From contig NC_090750.1 in NCBI RefSeq assembly GCF_036898095.1, forward strand, positions 83,879,416 to 83,943,415: 64,000 nucleotides of DNA, in the 5' to 3' direction. A program made the translations under genes and the position numbers. How positions within the stretch are numbered: the first letter of the stretch is position 1; each line of letters begins with the position of its first letter. This DNA is from Palaemon carinicauda. Its lineage: Eukaryota > Arthropoda > Malacostraca > Decapoda > Palaemonidae. Shown here piece after piece: positions 21,334 through 34,684 of this stretch. The notes beneath the pieces are model-generated. The model searched no databases and was not told where the DNA came from. It worked only from the letters and a program-made list of their open reading frames with translations.

Positions 21334-22679
21334 CACATTTGTTTTGACACAAATGCAAACCCTCATCCTTTATGTAAGAATAGATATCAGCGAAGCTGGA
21401 GTATGAGACGCGCTTCAATGCTTCATTTGTCAACAAAACGCACTTCTACAGCACACATCCAGAATGGAATGTAATTTTGAATCATCTTTGAGAAGGGACC
21501 TTACGTCTGCGAGAACTAAAGCATGCCAAACTGCACTCATAATTATGACCTACAGATCTATCCAGTAGACCTTTCCGACTATTGGAGGCATGGCCTTCGT
21601 TCCCCAGTTACTCATCTGGGTAACCCTTGTCTTCAAACCCATTGCTGTTCGAGATCACCCAGAGTAATTTCATCCGGCGACAATTATCGATTGTCTCTGA
21701 TCGACTCAAGTCTCAAAGAAAATAAGCATATTCAGTCAGTACTGAAGAATAGATCTTGCAGACTAGAATGGATTCTTGAGCTTCCCGCAGAGATCATGAG
21801 TGATTCTAGAAGGGATACTGGGAACAGCCCTTCTCATTCTTGATCTTCTCCAAGGGGAAAGGAGCTTGAGATGTATTTGTATTTACCCCACCCTACACTG
21901 GCCGAGTCATTGGGGTATCATTATCTCTTGAACGTGTTTACGGCATTACGTGCACACATTCAATTATCTCAAACTGTCGATGGTATCAGGTGGGCTCTTT
22001 TGAAGCATTAGCTTTGACAGAGAAGAGCTGATGAAGAAGCATGCCAAGGCACAACTTCACACCATATAGTTTTTATTTAACGCTTTTGAAACAGGGAACT
22101 TCTGGATGAGTGTGTCTGCATTCCTTGAGTTGCACGAGAAGATATTCAAGGAATGGTTAATGACAAGTTGGCAAAGGAGTTGTGGTCCTCTTTTACAGGG
22201 AGTAAAGCTCTATCATTAAAGAACTTCAAGAGATTATAAAAATAGGATTTTGATGACGAGTAAGCGAATCTCGTGGCTCCCCCTCTTTCTCCGCATCCTC
22301 CCTCAATTCCTCCATCAGTCCGAGTTTCTCATCCCCGCCTTAGCCTGCTCCAAACGAGTTAGCCAGCCTCATGGTCTTTCTTTTAGAGTTCCTCATACCG
22401 AGCACTGTAGACAGGTCTCATTCTCCTTCATCAGTTCCTGATTCCAGGTTGTCTTCATTTCAGGTTGTGAGCCTTAGAGCAGTAACCAACAATCCTGATC
22501 AGTTGCTTTTGTGTTCTGAGTGGTTGTTGAGAAGATACCTTAGTCGTACGCAAACAACTCGACCTCACTTGCAATACTTTTACGTCTCACAGGGTTAGTT
22601 AGGAAGAAGGTGACTAAATATGATCTCCTCTTGGCTGAGGGAAGTTATTCACCGTACCAACTCACCACCCTCATCTTCT

Positions 22680-22910
22680 GCTCCAGGTAGAACTCAGGTT
22701 AGAGCTCATGATGTTGGAGGAGTAAACACAACCTTGGCATTCCAGAAGAATCTCTCTGTGGCGCAGGTACTCCAGGCAGGGGTCAGGAAGCAGCAGGTCA
22801 CTGCCTATTACTTGCTGGAATCAAACCACAGGTCCCAGACACCATTTTGTTAGGACCTATAGTAGGTGCACAGCAGGTGATACCACTGCCTCGGCTCCTT
22901 TCACAGGACC
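22680..22910 (+). pseudogene. DIRS-C tyrosine recombinase C-terminal remnant
   Basis: Translation gives VRAHDV (His-x-x-Val where Arg is expected), TLAFQKNLSVAQVLQAG, then AYYLLE (candidate Tyr region) and, after a stop/frameshift, LGPIVGAQQVIPL. This parallels [26 protein letters not shown] and [11 protein letters not shown] in DIRS-B in the same order and spacing. The catalytic Arg appears lost. No intact recombinase is possible. Confidence 0.7.
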
Positions 22911-23302
22911 ATTGGCATCGGATCAAGAATGGAGGTTGCTTGTCAGACTGGGATGAAAGTGGAGGAGAAGGACTGGCCCTTTCCTTTCCTTTCCATCTTC
23001 CCCTCTCTTGTGGCACAGTGTCGGAAATCTTGTCAGCTGGAATCAATTTTCTTGCAAGTAAGCCCCACTTAGCCTGTAGTTTTTCTATTATATAATATAG
23101 AAGTGTCGTCCCCCACACTCCTTACGAGGGGGAGTGTGTTGTACCTAGGTCAACCCATTGACAGGTATAAGCTTCATTGTTACTACACAGAGATTATCTG
23201 CTCAGCAACCTTTTATTGCACGGGCTGTGGACCCACTGGTATTGTTAAGCCACTGGTGCATGAGGTGTATGGAACCTTAAAACTGTGCAACTGACAATGA
23301 CA

Positions 23303-23380
23303 AGAGTTTGTATTTGTATAGGAACAAATGACAAAGTGTGAGGTAATTTGTATTTTTCCTAACTATACAAACCTGAGTGC
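23303..23380 (+). repeat. DIRS-C internal complementary region
   Basis: AGTTTGTATTTGTATAGGAA is roughly complementary to the left outer end, and GAGGTAATTTGTATTTTTCC with CTAACTATACAAACCTGAG is roughly complementary to the right outer end. Confidence 0.75.
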
Positions 23381-23779
23381 TTTACTCCATTACCTACTCA
23401 CTAGAAAGTCCTGGCCTCAATCAGAGTGATTGCTTAGTGAGCAAGCAAGGGAGTGGGGCTTTCCCGCGCCTGGTCGGTAACTACTAGTTACCGGTTTATA
23501 TCTCGTAATGAAATTTTAACCTCTGATTACTCCAGCTTCGCTGAAATGTGTTCCTATGTTAAGGATTCAGGATTGTATAGTGAGGAAAGATACAAATTAC
23601 CTCCAAATTTTTCATTTTTATTTGTAAATTAATATAACTTTTTATATAATTTAGCTTCATTATGATATTTATAGAAATATGCTTATACCTAAGTTTTTTA
23701 TATTTTGTACTATTTATGTTACACATTTTGTATCGAATAAAAATGTCTTAATTTGATTTTACCTTGATTTTAATTGCCC

Positions 23780-24760
23780 TCTTAGTAGGTATTGTATGGC
23801 AAAAGGAGGTATAAGTCCGAAAGGGATTTTTTGCCTTTAGGGTCATCCTTGAAGTTGAAAAAGTCCCGACTGCATTCTTTGACCCCAGCAAGTTGCTCTA
23901 CAACCCTTCCCCGTTGTTCTCTGGAGGCTGGTCGGGTAAGAGTGGTGGCCTTTTAACTTGAGGCAGACTTCAGGGTAAGGGGACCGTCCCGTTTACCCTA
24001 GCGAAACAGTTGGGCTTCCACTTTATGGAGAGTCATGTGATTTACAGATAGATGATGCTTTATGTATGTTTTGGCCCACTTGGGACTGCAAGAAGTGGTT
24101 AGTGAAGGTGAATGCTGCGAGGTTGCCACAGGAAAGTGTTGCTGCTAATGCAAAAGATGTCATTGGCGCTTCTCCCTTGAGGGCCCAGAGGAAGGAATCC
24201 CTCCTCACTGGGCTCATACCCCCAAAGCAACACTCGACCACCTCAGTCTCTCAACCTACTGAGACTTCCAGGGGAGACGTCACCTAACTGCCCTTCCTAC
24301 GGGAAATGTGCTTCTGCAAAGGAACCAGCGAGCACACATTATAACTCGCCTTTACCTGAGCGCATAACTGCACACCCCCAGGCACCTCAAGATCGTCCTC
24401 TTACGAAGTACCACAAGCAAGGATGAGTGCCTTAACCTGAATTCCTTAGCTCTTCAGATTATTCTTTGCAGAGACGACGATCACCTGACTATCACTTCTA
24501 TACAGTAGAAGGAGGAGCCCTCTCTCTATTGATCACCCTAGCTCACCTGAACGCACTCACAAGGTTGCTCGTCAACCTCTGCCTGACACCTCATTACCTC
24601 ATCCTGAAGAACTCAGAAGATCCTTAATCAGACACGTGTCACCCACACACGCCTCACCTAGACGCCCCTAACCTGGACATACCTCACTCACACTTGCCTT
24701 ATTCATACGCTCATCGCCCAGATGCATTTTACCAGTGCAAACTTATGCTGGATGCGCAAT
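23780..24760 (+). pseudogene. Coding-like, GC-richer retroelement remnant (possible gag)
   Basis: GC content rises sharply against the flanks and the stretch is free of AT tracts. Frame 24066-24287 contains 'CPTW/FWPTWDCKKWL' and Ser/Pro/Gln-rich text; later parts are Pro/His/Thr-rich with many stops. Composition and position near DIRS-C suggest a decayed gag of that or a related element, but no defining motif is present. Confidence 0.35.
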
Positions 24761-24762
24761 AT

Positions 24763-25640
24763 TATTATTATTATTATTATTATTTGCTAAGCTACAACCC
24801 TAGCTGGAAAAGCAAAATGCTATAAGCCCAGGGGCCCCAACAGGGAAAATAGCCCAGTAAGGAAAGGAAAGAAGGAAAAATAAAATATTTTAAGAAGAGT
24901 AACATTAAAATAAATATTTCCTATATAAACTATGAAAACTTTAACAAAACAAGAGGAAGAGAAATTAAATAGAATAGTGTGCCTGATTGTACCCTCAAGC
25001 AAGAGAACTCTAACCCAAGACAGTGGAAGACCATGGTACAGAGGCTATGGCACTACCCAAGACTAGAGAACAATGGTTTGATTTTGGAGTGTCCTTCTCC
25101 TAGAAGAGCTGCTTACCATAGCTAAAGAGTCTCTTCTACCCTTACTAAGAGGAAAGTAGCCACAGAACAAATACAGTGCAGTAGTTAACCCCTTGAGCGA
25201 AGAAGAATTGTTTAGTAACCTCAGTGTTGTCAGGTGTGTGAGGACAGAGGAGAATCTGTTAAGAATAGGCCAGACTATTCGGCGTATGTGTAGGCAAAGA
25301 GAAAGAACCGTAACCAAAGAGAAGGATCCAACGTAGTACTGTCTGGCCAGTCAAAGGACCCCATAACTCTCTGGCGGTAGTATTTCAACGGGCGGCTGGT
25401 GCCTTGGCCAACCTACTACCTCATCTAAAGATGAGGCACAGGATCCTAAACTTGCGCTTAAGTACACATCTTGCAATGTGGTGGTTTGCCAGATGTGGCC
25501 GGATATAGCACACAGACTGACAACCCCAATCTGCTACCATACATTTAAATAGATGGTCCCAGGACTACCACCCCTTGTTTTGGTTCTGGGCAAGGGGACC
25601 CAACAGCTTGAGTCTCAGATAAGATTTCTTTTTATGAATG
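24763..25640 (-). repeat. Longest copy of SINE-like family S1
   Basis: Begins with (ATT)n at 24763-24784, then GCTAAGCTACAACCCTAGCT, AAAGCAAAATGCTATAAGCC, CAACAGGGAAAATAGCCCAG, TGTACCCTCAAGCAAGAGAA, CAAGACAGTGGAAGACCATG and on through GTTAACCCCTTGAGCGAAGA, GTCAAAGGACCCCATAACTC and ACGGGCGGCTGGTGCC. The other copies match successively shorter parts from the (ATT)n end, as expected for 5' truncation of a retroposed unit whose 3' tail is (AAT)n. No RT motif is visible. Confidence 0.75.
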
Positions 25641-25739
25641 TTATAGTACTTTAAACAAAGGTAAGATACAGAAACATTACTATTTTTAATTTCGAGGAAC
25701 ATGTCAAGTTAATAAAGGAATAGGCAAAGCAAATTAAAT

Positions 25740-25862
25740 ATAAATATTATAATAAACTGCCCACTGAAATGAAGGACCTAAAGGGAGCAATTGAACTTAA
25801 GAAGAAACTAAGAACGTTACTTTTCACAAGATCATATGATTTGGAAGATGCTATAAGACAAA
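25740..25862 (+). mobile_element. LINE C-terminal scrap
   Basis: About 110 bp nearly identical to 31771-31880 (ATAATAAACTGCCCACTGAA, ATGAAGGACCTAAAGGGAGC, TTTTCACAAGATCATATGAT), coding for 'YNKLPTEMKDLKGAIELKKK' in the intact frame. Confidence 0.75.
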
Positions 25863-25941
25863 GATAAAGAAAAAACTATCAAACTCTTAGTGGCAGTAAG
25901 ACAACTCATTGTACAAACAGCAAACTTATACAACACCGGAG

Positions 25942-26010
25942 TCCATACTTGTGAACGTCCACCACATCCATCTGAGTCCATACTTGTGAACGTCCACCAC
26001 ATCCATCTGG
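25942..26010. repeat. 34-bp tandem duplication
   Basis: GAGTCCATACTTGTGAACGT plus CCACCACATCCATCT is present twice in direct succession with almost no divergence, indicating a recent local duplication. Confidence 0.9.
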
Positions 26011-27819
26011 TGGCAGTGATGAGCAGCAAGTAACAACAAATTACCTTGTTAGATGATTTGTTCTCTTAAAGTCAGAGACAAGGTCCTGATTGCTGAATGT
26101 TGTCATTAGAAGTGGATCTTATTTACAAGTTTTCAATGAACCTCACAAGCTGAATATGGGGTGGCTCCTCCTTCGCCTGCTGCTAGATTCTGAAAATTTG
26201 TTTGCTGAGCAATAATTGGCAAACAAGTTGGTGTATAAAGCCCTCCAGAGAATGAAATGGTCTAAGAATCCACAAAATGCACTTTACTATCAAGCCTTAT
26301 TAAACCTTTAAGGTGCAGTTCAGGATGACATTTCTCCTGATGCATTCAGAGAGCTGATGGGGTCACACAGCACAAATGCTGTAAGCCTGTAACAAGTACT
26401 GTACACAGTCATCCTGTGGACCAATGGTTGAGTTCTGGGAATCCCACATTTCCTTAATCGTACTCTTTTCATTAAAACAAGTAGGACAGGAGACTGGGAA
26501 CTTTGTAAGACATGCTTGCAACAGATGTTACCTTTGATTTTTGCTTATGATCACACAAACTATACCAGGTACAGTACATACGATGGGACATGTTGCAACT
26601 GCATATGATTTATCCTGATAATGAAAATCAATGAAACTAGAGGAATTTGCTGGTCAGAGGTGTGAGGGAAAAGCTTTCAGTCAGATTATTATGAACAAAA
26701 ACATTGAACAAACAGTTGCAGATATTGAGAGTGATAAGGAGCTAGGCACTGAGGACTAGTGCACTATTAAAATGATATACAGTATTATATATCTCACCAT
26801 GCCTTGCTACAATGGCACATGACAATGTGTATGATTCGATGTGCCATATAAACACCACTTTTAACAACGAAAAATTATTGTTCTGTTTGAAAACTTTAGA
26901 CTCTTGTATCACTGTTTGTGATGAGAATGGGCTTTTCAGTTTGCCCTATACAATGAATTATAAATTTATTGATATATTCAGTATATCAAGTTTTTCCTCA
27001 TTATGATCAAGGAAATATATACAGTATTATGATGCATTTATATTCTAAGCCAGAAAAACTGTACCTAACATCTTATTTTTCTTCATTAATTGAAGAATAC
27101 AATAAAAAGTGTGATACTATTTCAAAACTAACAAATATTAGGCACCATTAGGAAGCAACAAAATGTACATTTATTTACAAATTAAAACACATTATTTTTT
27201 CAGAAAGTTATGTTATTTACAAAAATAAACATCTTAAAGTAAAAATATGAATATACTAATCTTGACCAAACACTATCATTCATTTTACTTGAGGCGCTTT
27301 TGCTAGCTATGGAATAACAAATATATGCAAAGTAACCAAAAAGAAAAAAAAAACAATTCCAAGGAATTATTTAATCTCCTGGAGAAGTCTAGCGGCCTAG
27401 GATAATTCCCAGAGATCCAAAATGGGGATTCAGATTATCCCAACCAAAAAACTTTTGGAGGTACGGATTATCTAAAAACAACACATGTGCCCTGCATGGC
27501 TATTTTCTAAAGAATTAACAGTAAAATGCCTAAAACAATAGGAATTTCCACAAAATTACCATGGAAATAAGATATTCCTATAAAGTTTTCCCACATTTTA
27601 AGATAAATTTTATGCTCCCATAAAGATGATAAATTCCAATAAGAATTCCCACAGATTGAAGACAAACTTTGACCTCCCACGGCATCTTACACGTGAGGTC
27701 ATTTCTCCCACGATTTTATGGGATATTCCCATAAAACGGCAACACTGTCAGACTTGTCATGGGAAGGGATCGATTGACTGTCTGTCCGTGAGTTTTCTGT
27801 GGAAATTCTTAAATTGGGT
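26011..27819. other. Intergenic DNA; no gene recognised
   Basis: AT-rich. Short broken coding-like stretches at 26040-26350 were not assignable. No RNA gene or repeat family match to the rest of the window is seen. Confidence 0.35.
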
Positions 27820-27827
27820 TTTTCTTG

Positions 27828-28485
27828 GGTGCTACTATAGTGTGAGGTCTACCGCCATATGTCGCCTACCCAGGTAGAGGGTGAGGTCTACCGCATGACC
27901 AGCTTCTGTTGGCCTTGCTCGCACCTAACCATAAAAAACGTGACCTGTCCACGTGAACTGCCCATATAAAAGGAAGCAAATGGAGCTTCTAAATCTTGCC
28001 ACGGGCTGACCAAGGGAATGGCCCATGTCAACGAGAACTGTTGGCTATATTCTACAGCAAGCAAGCAAGCAAGCTCCTACATAAGGACGCTAAAACGATG
28101 ATTTTGTTGGTCGTCAGCTGTTCCAGTCTCATCTTGATCATTTTTGCTGGAAGGGGATGAGAAGAAATTCCAATGATCTATTTGTGTCATTCTTAGAAGA
28201 TGTACGAAGTGTCTCGCTAGAATAAATGTATGGAAATATATGATACCATGTTTGATGTACGAAGAGTGTACAGTATCGCTAAAATAAATGTATGGAAATA
28301 TATGATAACATGTTTATTTTTACCTTTATTCCTTTTTTTTAATGTAATTAGAAATCCAATTATCTATTTAAGTAATTTTTAGATATGTTTAAATTAAGTG
28401 TTTATTGCTTAAACAAATGTATGAAATGTGTTTTATCCATGAGGGACGAATAATTCAGCAGTAGACCTCACGCTATAGTAGCACC
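27828..28485. mobile_element. Non-autonomous TIR transposon with 8-bp target duplication
   Basis: Terminal inverted repeats of about 27 bp: GGTGCTACTATAGTGTGAGG at the left and its complement (CCTCACGCTATAGTAGCACC) at the right, one mismatch over the first 20. TTTTCTTG precedes the left end (27820-27827) and follows the right end (28486-28493), a perfect 8-bp duplication. This fits hAT, P or Merlin superfamilies; the GG start would suit Merlin. The 658-bp interior has no transposase. It contains an internal tandem duplication (about 28198-28316). Confidence 0.88.
28198..28316. repeat. Imperfect 60-bp tandem duplication inside the TIR element
   Basis: GATGTACGAAG...CGCTA.AATAAATGTATGG and AAATATATGATA.CATGTTT occur twice, the second copy with a few-base insertion. 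Confidence 0.8.
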
Positions 28486-28517
28486 TTTTCTTGTTCCTCT
28501 TTGATACAACACAATAC

Positions 28518-28647
<130 letters not shown>

Positions 28648-28748
28648 TGTGTGTGGGGGTTGTAAACCTCAGAAACATAAGCTGTTCAATTGGTCAAAAA
28701 AAAAAGTTTTCCTCAGAGTCTGTTTTCGTTAAAATACAACAAATGCAT

Positions 28749-28848
<100 letters not shown>

Positions 28849-28911
28849 GTTCATCAAACGAATTTCAAAGGTAATTTTTAGAATGAAAGCTAATGAAGAT
28901 TTGTTTTTAGT

Positions 28912-29118
28912 ATATTCGGGGACAAAGGTGACACCCGAGCCGAGGCGAACGTTCTCCACCGAAGTCTAGACAAATATGTTCAGGAAATGCAAGGTATTAT
29001 CCCAACTGATTTCGAGGTAGAAATTAAGAATTTCATTTATAATACTGTCTTTAGTACAGGTAGAAAGCTTAATTACAGTAATAAGAATAAGCTTAGAAGC
29101 TTTGCACCTATTATGTGA
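28912..29118 (+). CDS. Orphan exon-like open frame, 68 residues
   Basis: Opens immediately after TTTGTTTTTAG (28900-28910), a good splice acceptor, and ends in TGA at 29116-29118. The translation (IFGDKGDTRAEANVLHRSLD, then KYVQEMQGIIPTDFEVEIK) has balanced, non-repetitive protein-like composition with no obvious low complexity. There is no ATG at its start, so if real it is a terminal exon of an unseen gene or a transposon remnant. I do not recognise it. Confidence 0.25.
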   Translation: MFGDKGDTRAEANVLHRSLDKYVQEMQGIIPTDFEVEIKNFIYNTVFSTGRKLNYSNKNKLRSFAPIM

Positions 29119-30192
<1,074 letters not shown>

Positions 30193-30202
30193 AGGAAATA
30201 TA

Positions 30203-30283
<81 letters not shown>

Positions 30284-30324
30284 GTGTGTGTATGTGTGCG
30301 TGTGTATGTATGTGTGTGTGTGTG
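30193..30324. repeat. (TA)n with TG-rich end, serving as LINE tail
   Basis: (TA)n about 30198-30279 followed by irregular TG repeats, directly continuing the LINE 3' end. Confidence 0.95.
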
Positions 30325-30477
30325 AAGTCGTTTCTTGAGACATGGTACAATTAATATAAAGAGAAAAATAACATAAGACACTGCAACATTCATTCTTTAT
30401 CAATCAAAGGATGAATGTGACAGCAATTGTTGTGATATTTTTTAAGCCATCCCTAATAAGGAAAACAGATTAATGTT

Positions 30478-30481
<4 letters not shown>

Positions 30482-30570
<89 letters not shown>
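30482..30570. repeat. (AT)n microsatellite at a LINE 3' end
   Basis: About 88 bp of AT repeat abutting the minus-strand LINE fragment at 30571. Confidence 0.97.
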
Positions 30571-30800
30571 TCAGTCATAACTAGTCCACTGTATGTAGGA
30601 CAAATACATCAGACATGTGCTCACAATCCCGTTTGTTTATGGTCTTTTTATGCCAGTCTATACCCGCAAATTTTCTTAGCTCGTCAATCCATCAACTTCT
30701 CTTCCTTCCCCTGCTTCTTTTGTAATCTCTAGGTACCCATTGCAGTATTCTAAATGCCCATCTGTTATTCCATTCGCATTATAAAGGACACCACTGGTCA
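30571..30800 (-). mobile_element. RTE-like LINE 3' fragment, copy L-b
   Basis: Matches 33145-33340 (CCCG.TTGT.TATGGTCTTT, CTATACCCGCAAATTT.CTTAG, CTTCCCCTGCTTC.TTTGTAATCTCTAG). On the minus strand it ends in the (AT)n microsatellite, so the microsatellite takes the place of the 3' tail. Confidence 0.7.
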
Positions 30801-31539
30801 ACTGATATACATAATTAATGTTTTTTGTTTGTTTTTATGCGGGAAAAAATTAATATGTCATTGCACGGCAATCCTCCTAAATACATGATTTTATTTTATG
30901 ATATATTAAAAACTGAACGTCAAGTTTTATCTAATTTTAATCAGAACTGGATAAGATTAGTGAATGAAACTAAAGTTTTAATCTGTGCAGATAAGAGAAA
31001 CTAGCAGGCATCAGAAAATGCAGATCAGTGCACAGGCATTCGATAAGATACTCACGTAATCAAAGATAGACAGTCGAAGAAAATTAATGATGTTACTCAC
31101 GATCATTTGCGGGTTAGTATCATCGAGAGGAACAAGTATAATTAAATGGTATACAGGTGACAGCTGGTCCAAACCGGAAGCGTAGCGGGAAAAACGACAA
31201 TACCAACGTCCGTTGCAAACAGAGCCAGGTGTATCCGTTTTTTTAATAATAGCGCTTTTATAGGGTAGATTATAAGTGGGCTACGCTTGAAAGTAACCAA
31301 CATTGCCTTTAACGCTTTTATTATTATTAGAATTATTATGTGTATTGAGCGTAAAAAAAATTGTAAACTTAGTAAAGATGCCCCAACACTACAAAAAGCT
31401 CCCACTATACGTTCGAAAGACTGAAGATATTTTAAGGGTTTCAAAAAGAAGAAACTTTAGACACTTGTTTTCTAAGTGCTTCGATATTGTGGATCTGATA
31501 ATGAACGAGCAATAAGAGGTGTGAATTATTGAATGCCTT
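30801..31539. other. Intergenic DNA; nothing recognised
   Basis: AT-rich, no supported gene. The final 150 bp may belong to the LINE fragment that becomes recognisable at 31540. Confidence 0.35.
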
Positions 31540-31904
31540 GGAATGTATACGATGAAATTACACTGGCTGCCGGTAAAGGCGAGAATTGAATACAAGCTAC
31601 TCTTACTAACGTTTAAGATACTGAACCAAAATATCTAAAAGAATGCCTGAACAAACTAGAACTAGAAACAAGTGTTACCATAAGACAAGTGAGTGACAAA
31701 CATAGACTATCTGAACCAAGAACAAATAGTAAATTTGGTGAAAGGGCTTTTAGCCACTGTGCGCCTAGACATTATAATAAACTGCCCACTGAAATGAAGG
31801 ACCTAAAGGGAGCAATTGAACTTAAGAAGAAACTAAAGACGTTACTTTTCACAAGATCATATGATTTGGAAGATGCTGCAATCAAGGAATTGTATAAGTT
31901 ATAA
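31540..31904 (+). mobile_element. LINE reverse-transcriptase C-terminal fragment
   Basis: Frames read LHWLPVKARIEYKLLLLTFK, then, after small breaks, SDKHRLSEPRTNSKFGERAF and APRHYNKLPTEM ... LKKKLKTLLFTRSY ending in TAA at 31902-31904. This succession (HWLPVKARI.YK, then ERAF..APR.YN.LP, then a K/L-rich end before 'LF') is the standard C terminus of CR1/L2/Jockey-group LINE polymerases. It is a 5'-truncated copy with several frame breaks; a shorter twin is at 25740. Confidence 0.8.
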
Positions 31905-32394
31905 TGAAAATGTTTCGTTAGATGATTGATATGGACCCGCCCGAGTAGTTCACTCGACTTCAGTGGAGGGTTGGATTTAAACCCAAAACAAGAAACAAGA
32001 AGGGTTCCCTTGCAGTATAGGACTAGAAAAGCAGCCCTCAAAGTGAAGTAAGGTAGGTAAATTGGGTCTGCATGCATAAAAAATTACTTGTAACCTGAAA
32101 GCCTTTTCAGGAAAAATATTCAAATGTTTAAAAAATGAATTGGGAAGTAAAGAATAAATTATAAGAAATAAATAATTGAAAAAAAAAAGATAAAGAATTC
32201 TTACTATGAAACGAGACTCCGTCACAGTGGCTTACTTTTAATGAAACTCATTTTTAACACTTATTGTATAGTATACATTTCTGTTCTAAACCAGCTAAGT
32301 AAAATGAGAAGTTAAGATCCTTTGTAGTTTACCGTGTATACCACCTAAGGTACGTACACTGATTACAGTATACCCCGTTAAGGAGATTCTTAAG
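31905..32394. other. Intergenic DNA; nothing recognised
   Basis: AT-rich spacer between the LINE fragment and an S1 repeat; no feature supported. Confidence 0.35.
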
Positions 32395-32592
32395 GGTACA
32401 CACGGGCACATTATTCTACCTAATTTCTCTTCCTTTTGTTTTTATTGTTTATATAGAAAATATTTATTTTAATGTTACTGTTCTTAAAATATTCTATTTT
32501 TCCTTCTATCCTTTCCTCACTGGGCTATTTTTGCTGTTGGAGCCCGTGGGCTTATGGCATCCTGCTTTTCCAACTAGGGTTGTAGCTGAGCA

Positions 32593-32632
<40 letters not shown>
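32395..32632 (+). repeat. SINE-like family S1, plus orientation with (TAA)n tail
   Basis: CTCACTGGGCTATTTTTGCT, GCTTATGGCATCCTGCTTTT and CCAACTAGGGTTGTAGCT lead into (AAT)n at about 32588-32632, showing the 3' tail directly. Confidence 0.85.
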
Positions 32633-32847
32633 TCAATGTATAGGCTTCTATGTCGTTGCTTACAAATCAGTATTTTGTTGACACATATGACAAAATACTC
32701 CCATTAAATTACCATATAGGAACATTGAATTCGTTCGCAAGGAACAGGACTGTATATGGCTGGTGATTGCTGAAGCAGTATCACATTACAACAACCTATA
32801 TTAAATGTTCAAGTCCCTCAGAATTTAAGAGATTGGGATAAAATATC

Positions 32848-33135
32848 ATGGATATTATTATCATTATTTGCTAAGCTACAACCCTCTAGTTGGAAAAGCG
32901 GGATACTATAAGCCCAAGGGTTCCAACAGGGAAAATACCCCAGCGAGGAAAGGAAATAAGGAAATGAACAACAAGAGAAGTTTAGGAACAAAAACATTAA
33001 AATAAATCTCATATATACTGTAAACTATAAAACTTTAAAATGAGATGAGGAAGAGAAATAAGATAGAATAGTGTGCCCGAATGAACCCTCAAGCAAGTAA
33101 TAATAATTATAATGATGATAATAATAATAATGATA
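32848..33135 (-). repeat. SINE-like family S1, minus orientation
   Basis: ATTATTATCATTATTTGCTA, then CTACAACCCTCTAGTTGG and the same blocks as other copies to GAACCCTCAAGCAAG, followed by a TAATAATAATGATGATAA tract. Confidence 0.8.
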
Positions 33136-33139
33136 ACTA

Positions 33140-34358
<1,219 letters not shown>

Positions 34359-34604
34359 TAAATACATAATCTCTCTCGATTCTAAAAACCGTATGTAGGC
34401 CTATAAATTATTTTTCTGCGAAGGAACGTGCTTTCAAAATTGATTACTATTCTTCTTACGTCAGATAAAAGACATTTCTACAAGAATAAGACAAAAGCGT
34501 CACCTACAAATCATTGATACCTAAAATAGAAAAAAAAGTAGGCCTACTTGTTGCTCTTTGAAATGAATTCAATCGAACAGTGATGAGGATAGTTTTTGTC
34601 TTTA

Positions 34605-34606
<2 letters not shown>

Positions 34607-34681
<75 letters not shown>
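34607..34681. repeat. (GA)n microsatellite
   Basis: About 74 bp of GA repeat. Confidence 0.97.

Positions 34682-34684
<3 letters not shown>

Larger units (their letters stand above)
21334..23630 (+). mobile_element. DIRS-C: decayed DIRS element of a second subfamily
   Basis: The left outer end and ITR lie at 21334-21405 (GACACAAATGCAAACCCTC, ATCAGCGAAGCTGGAGTA). The right ITR and outer end lie at 23520-23630 (TACTCCAGCTTCGCTGA, CAGGATTGTATAGTGAGG). An internal complementary region lies at 23303-23380, pairing with both ends. A recombinase C-terminal remnant is at 22680-22910. Sequence between 21410 and 22680 is coding-like in composition but too broken to assign. At about 2.3 kb the element is heavily deleted. 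Two isolated ends of this family occur at 4433 and 5160. Confidence 0.75.
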
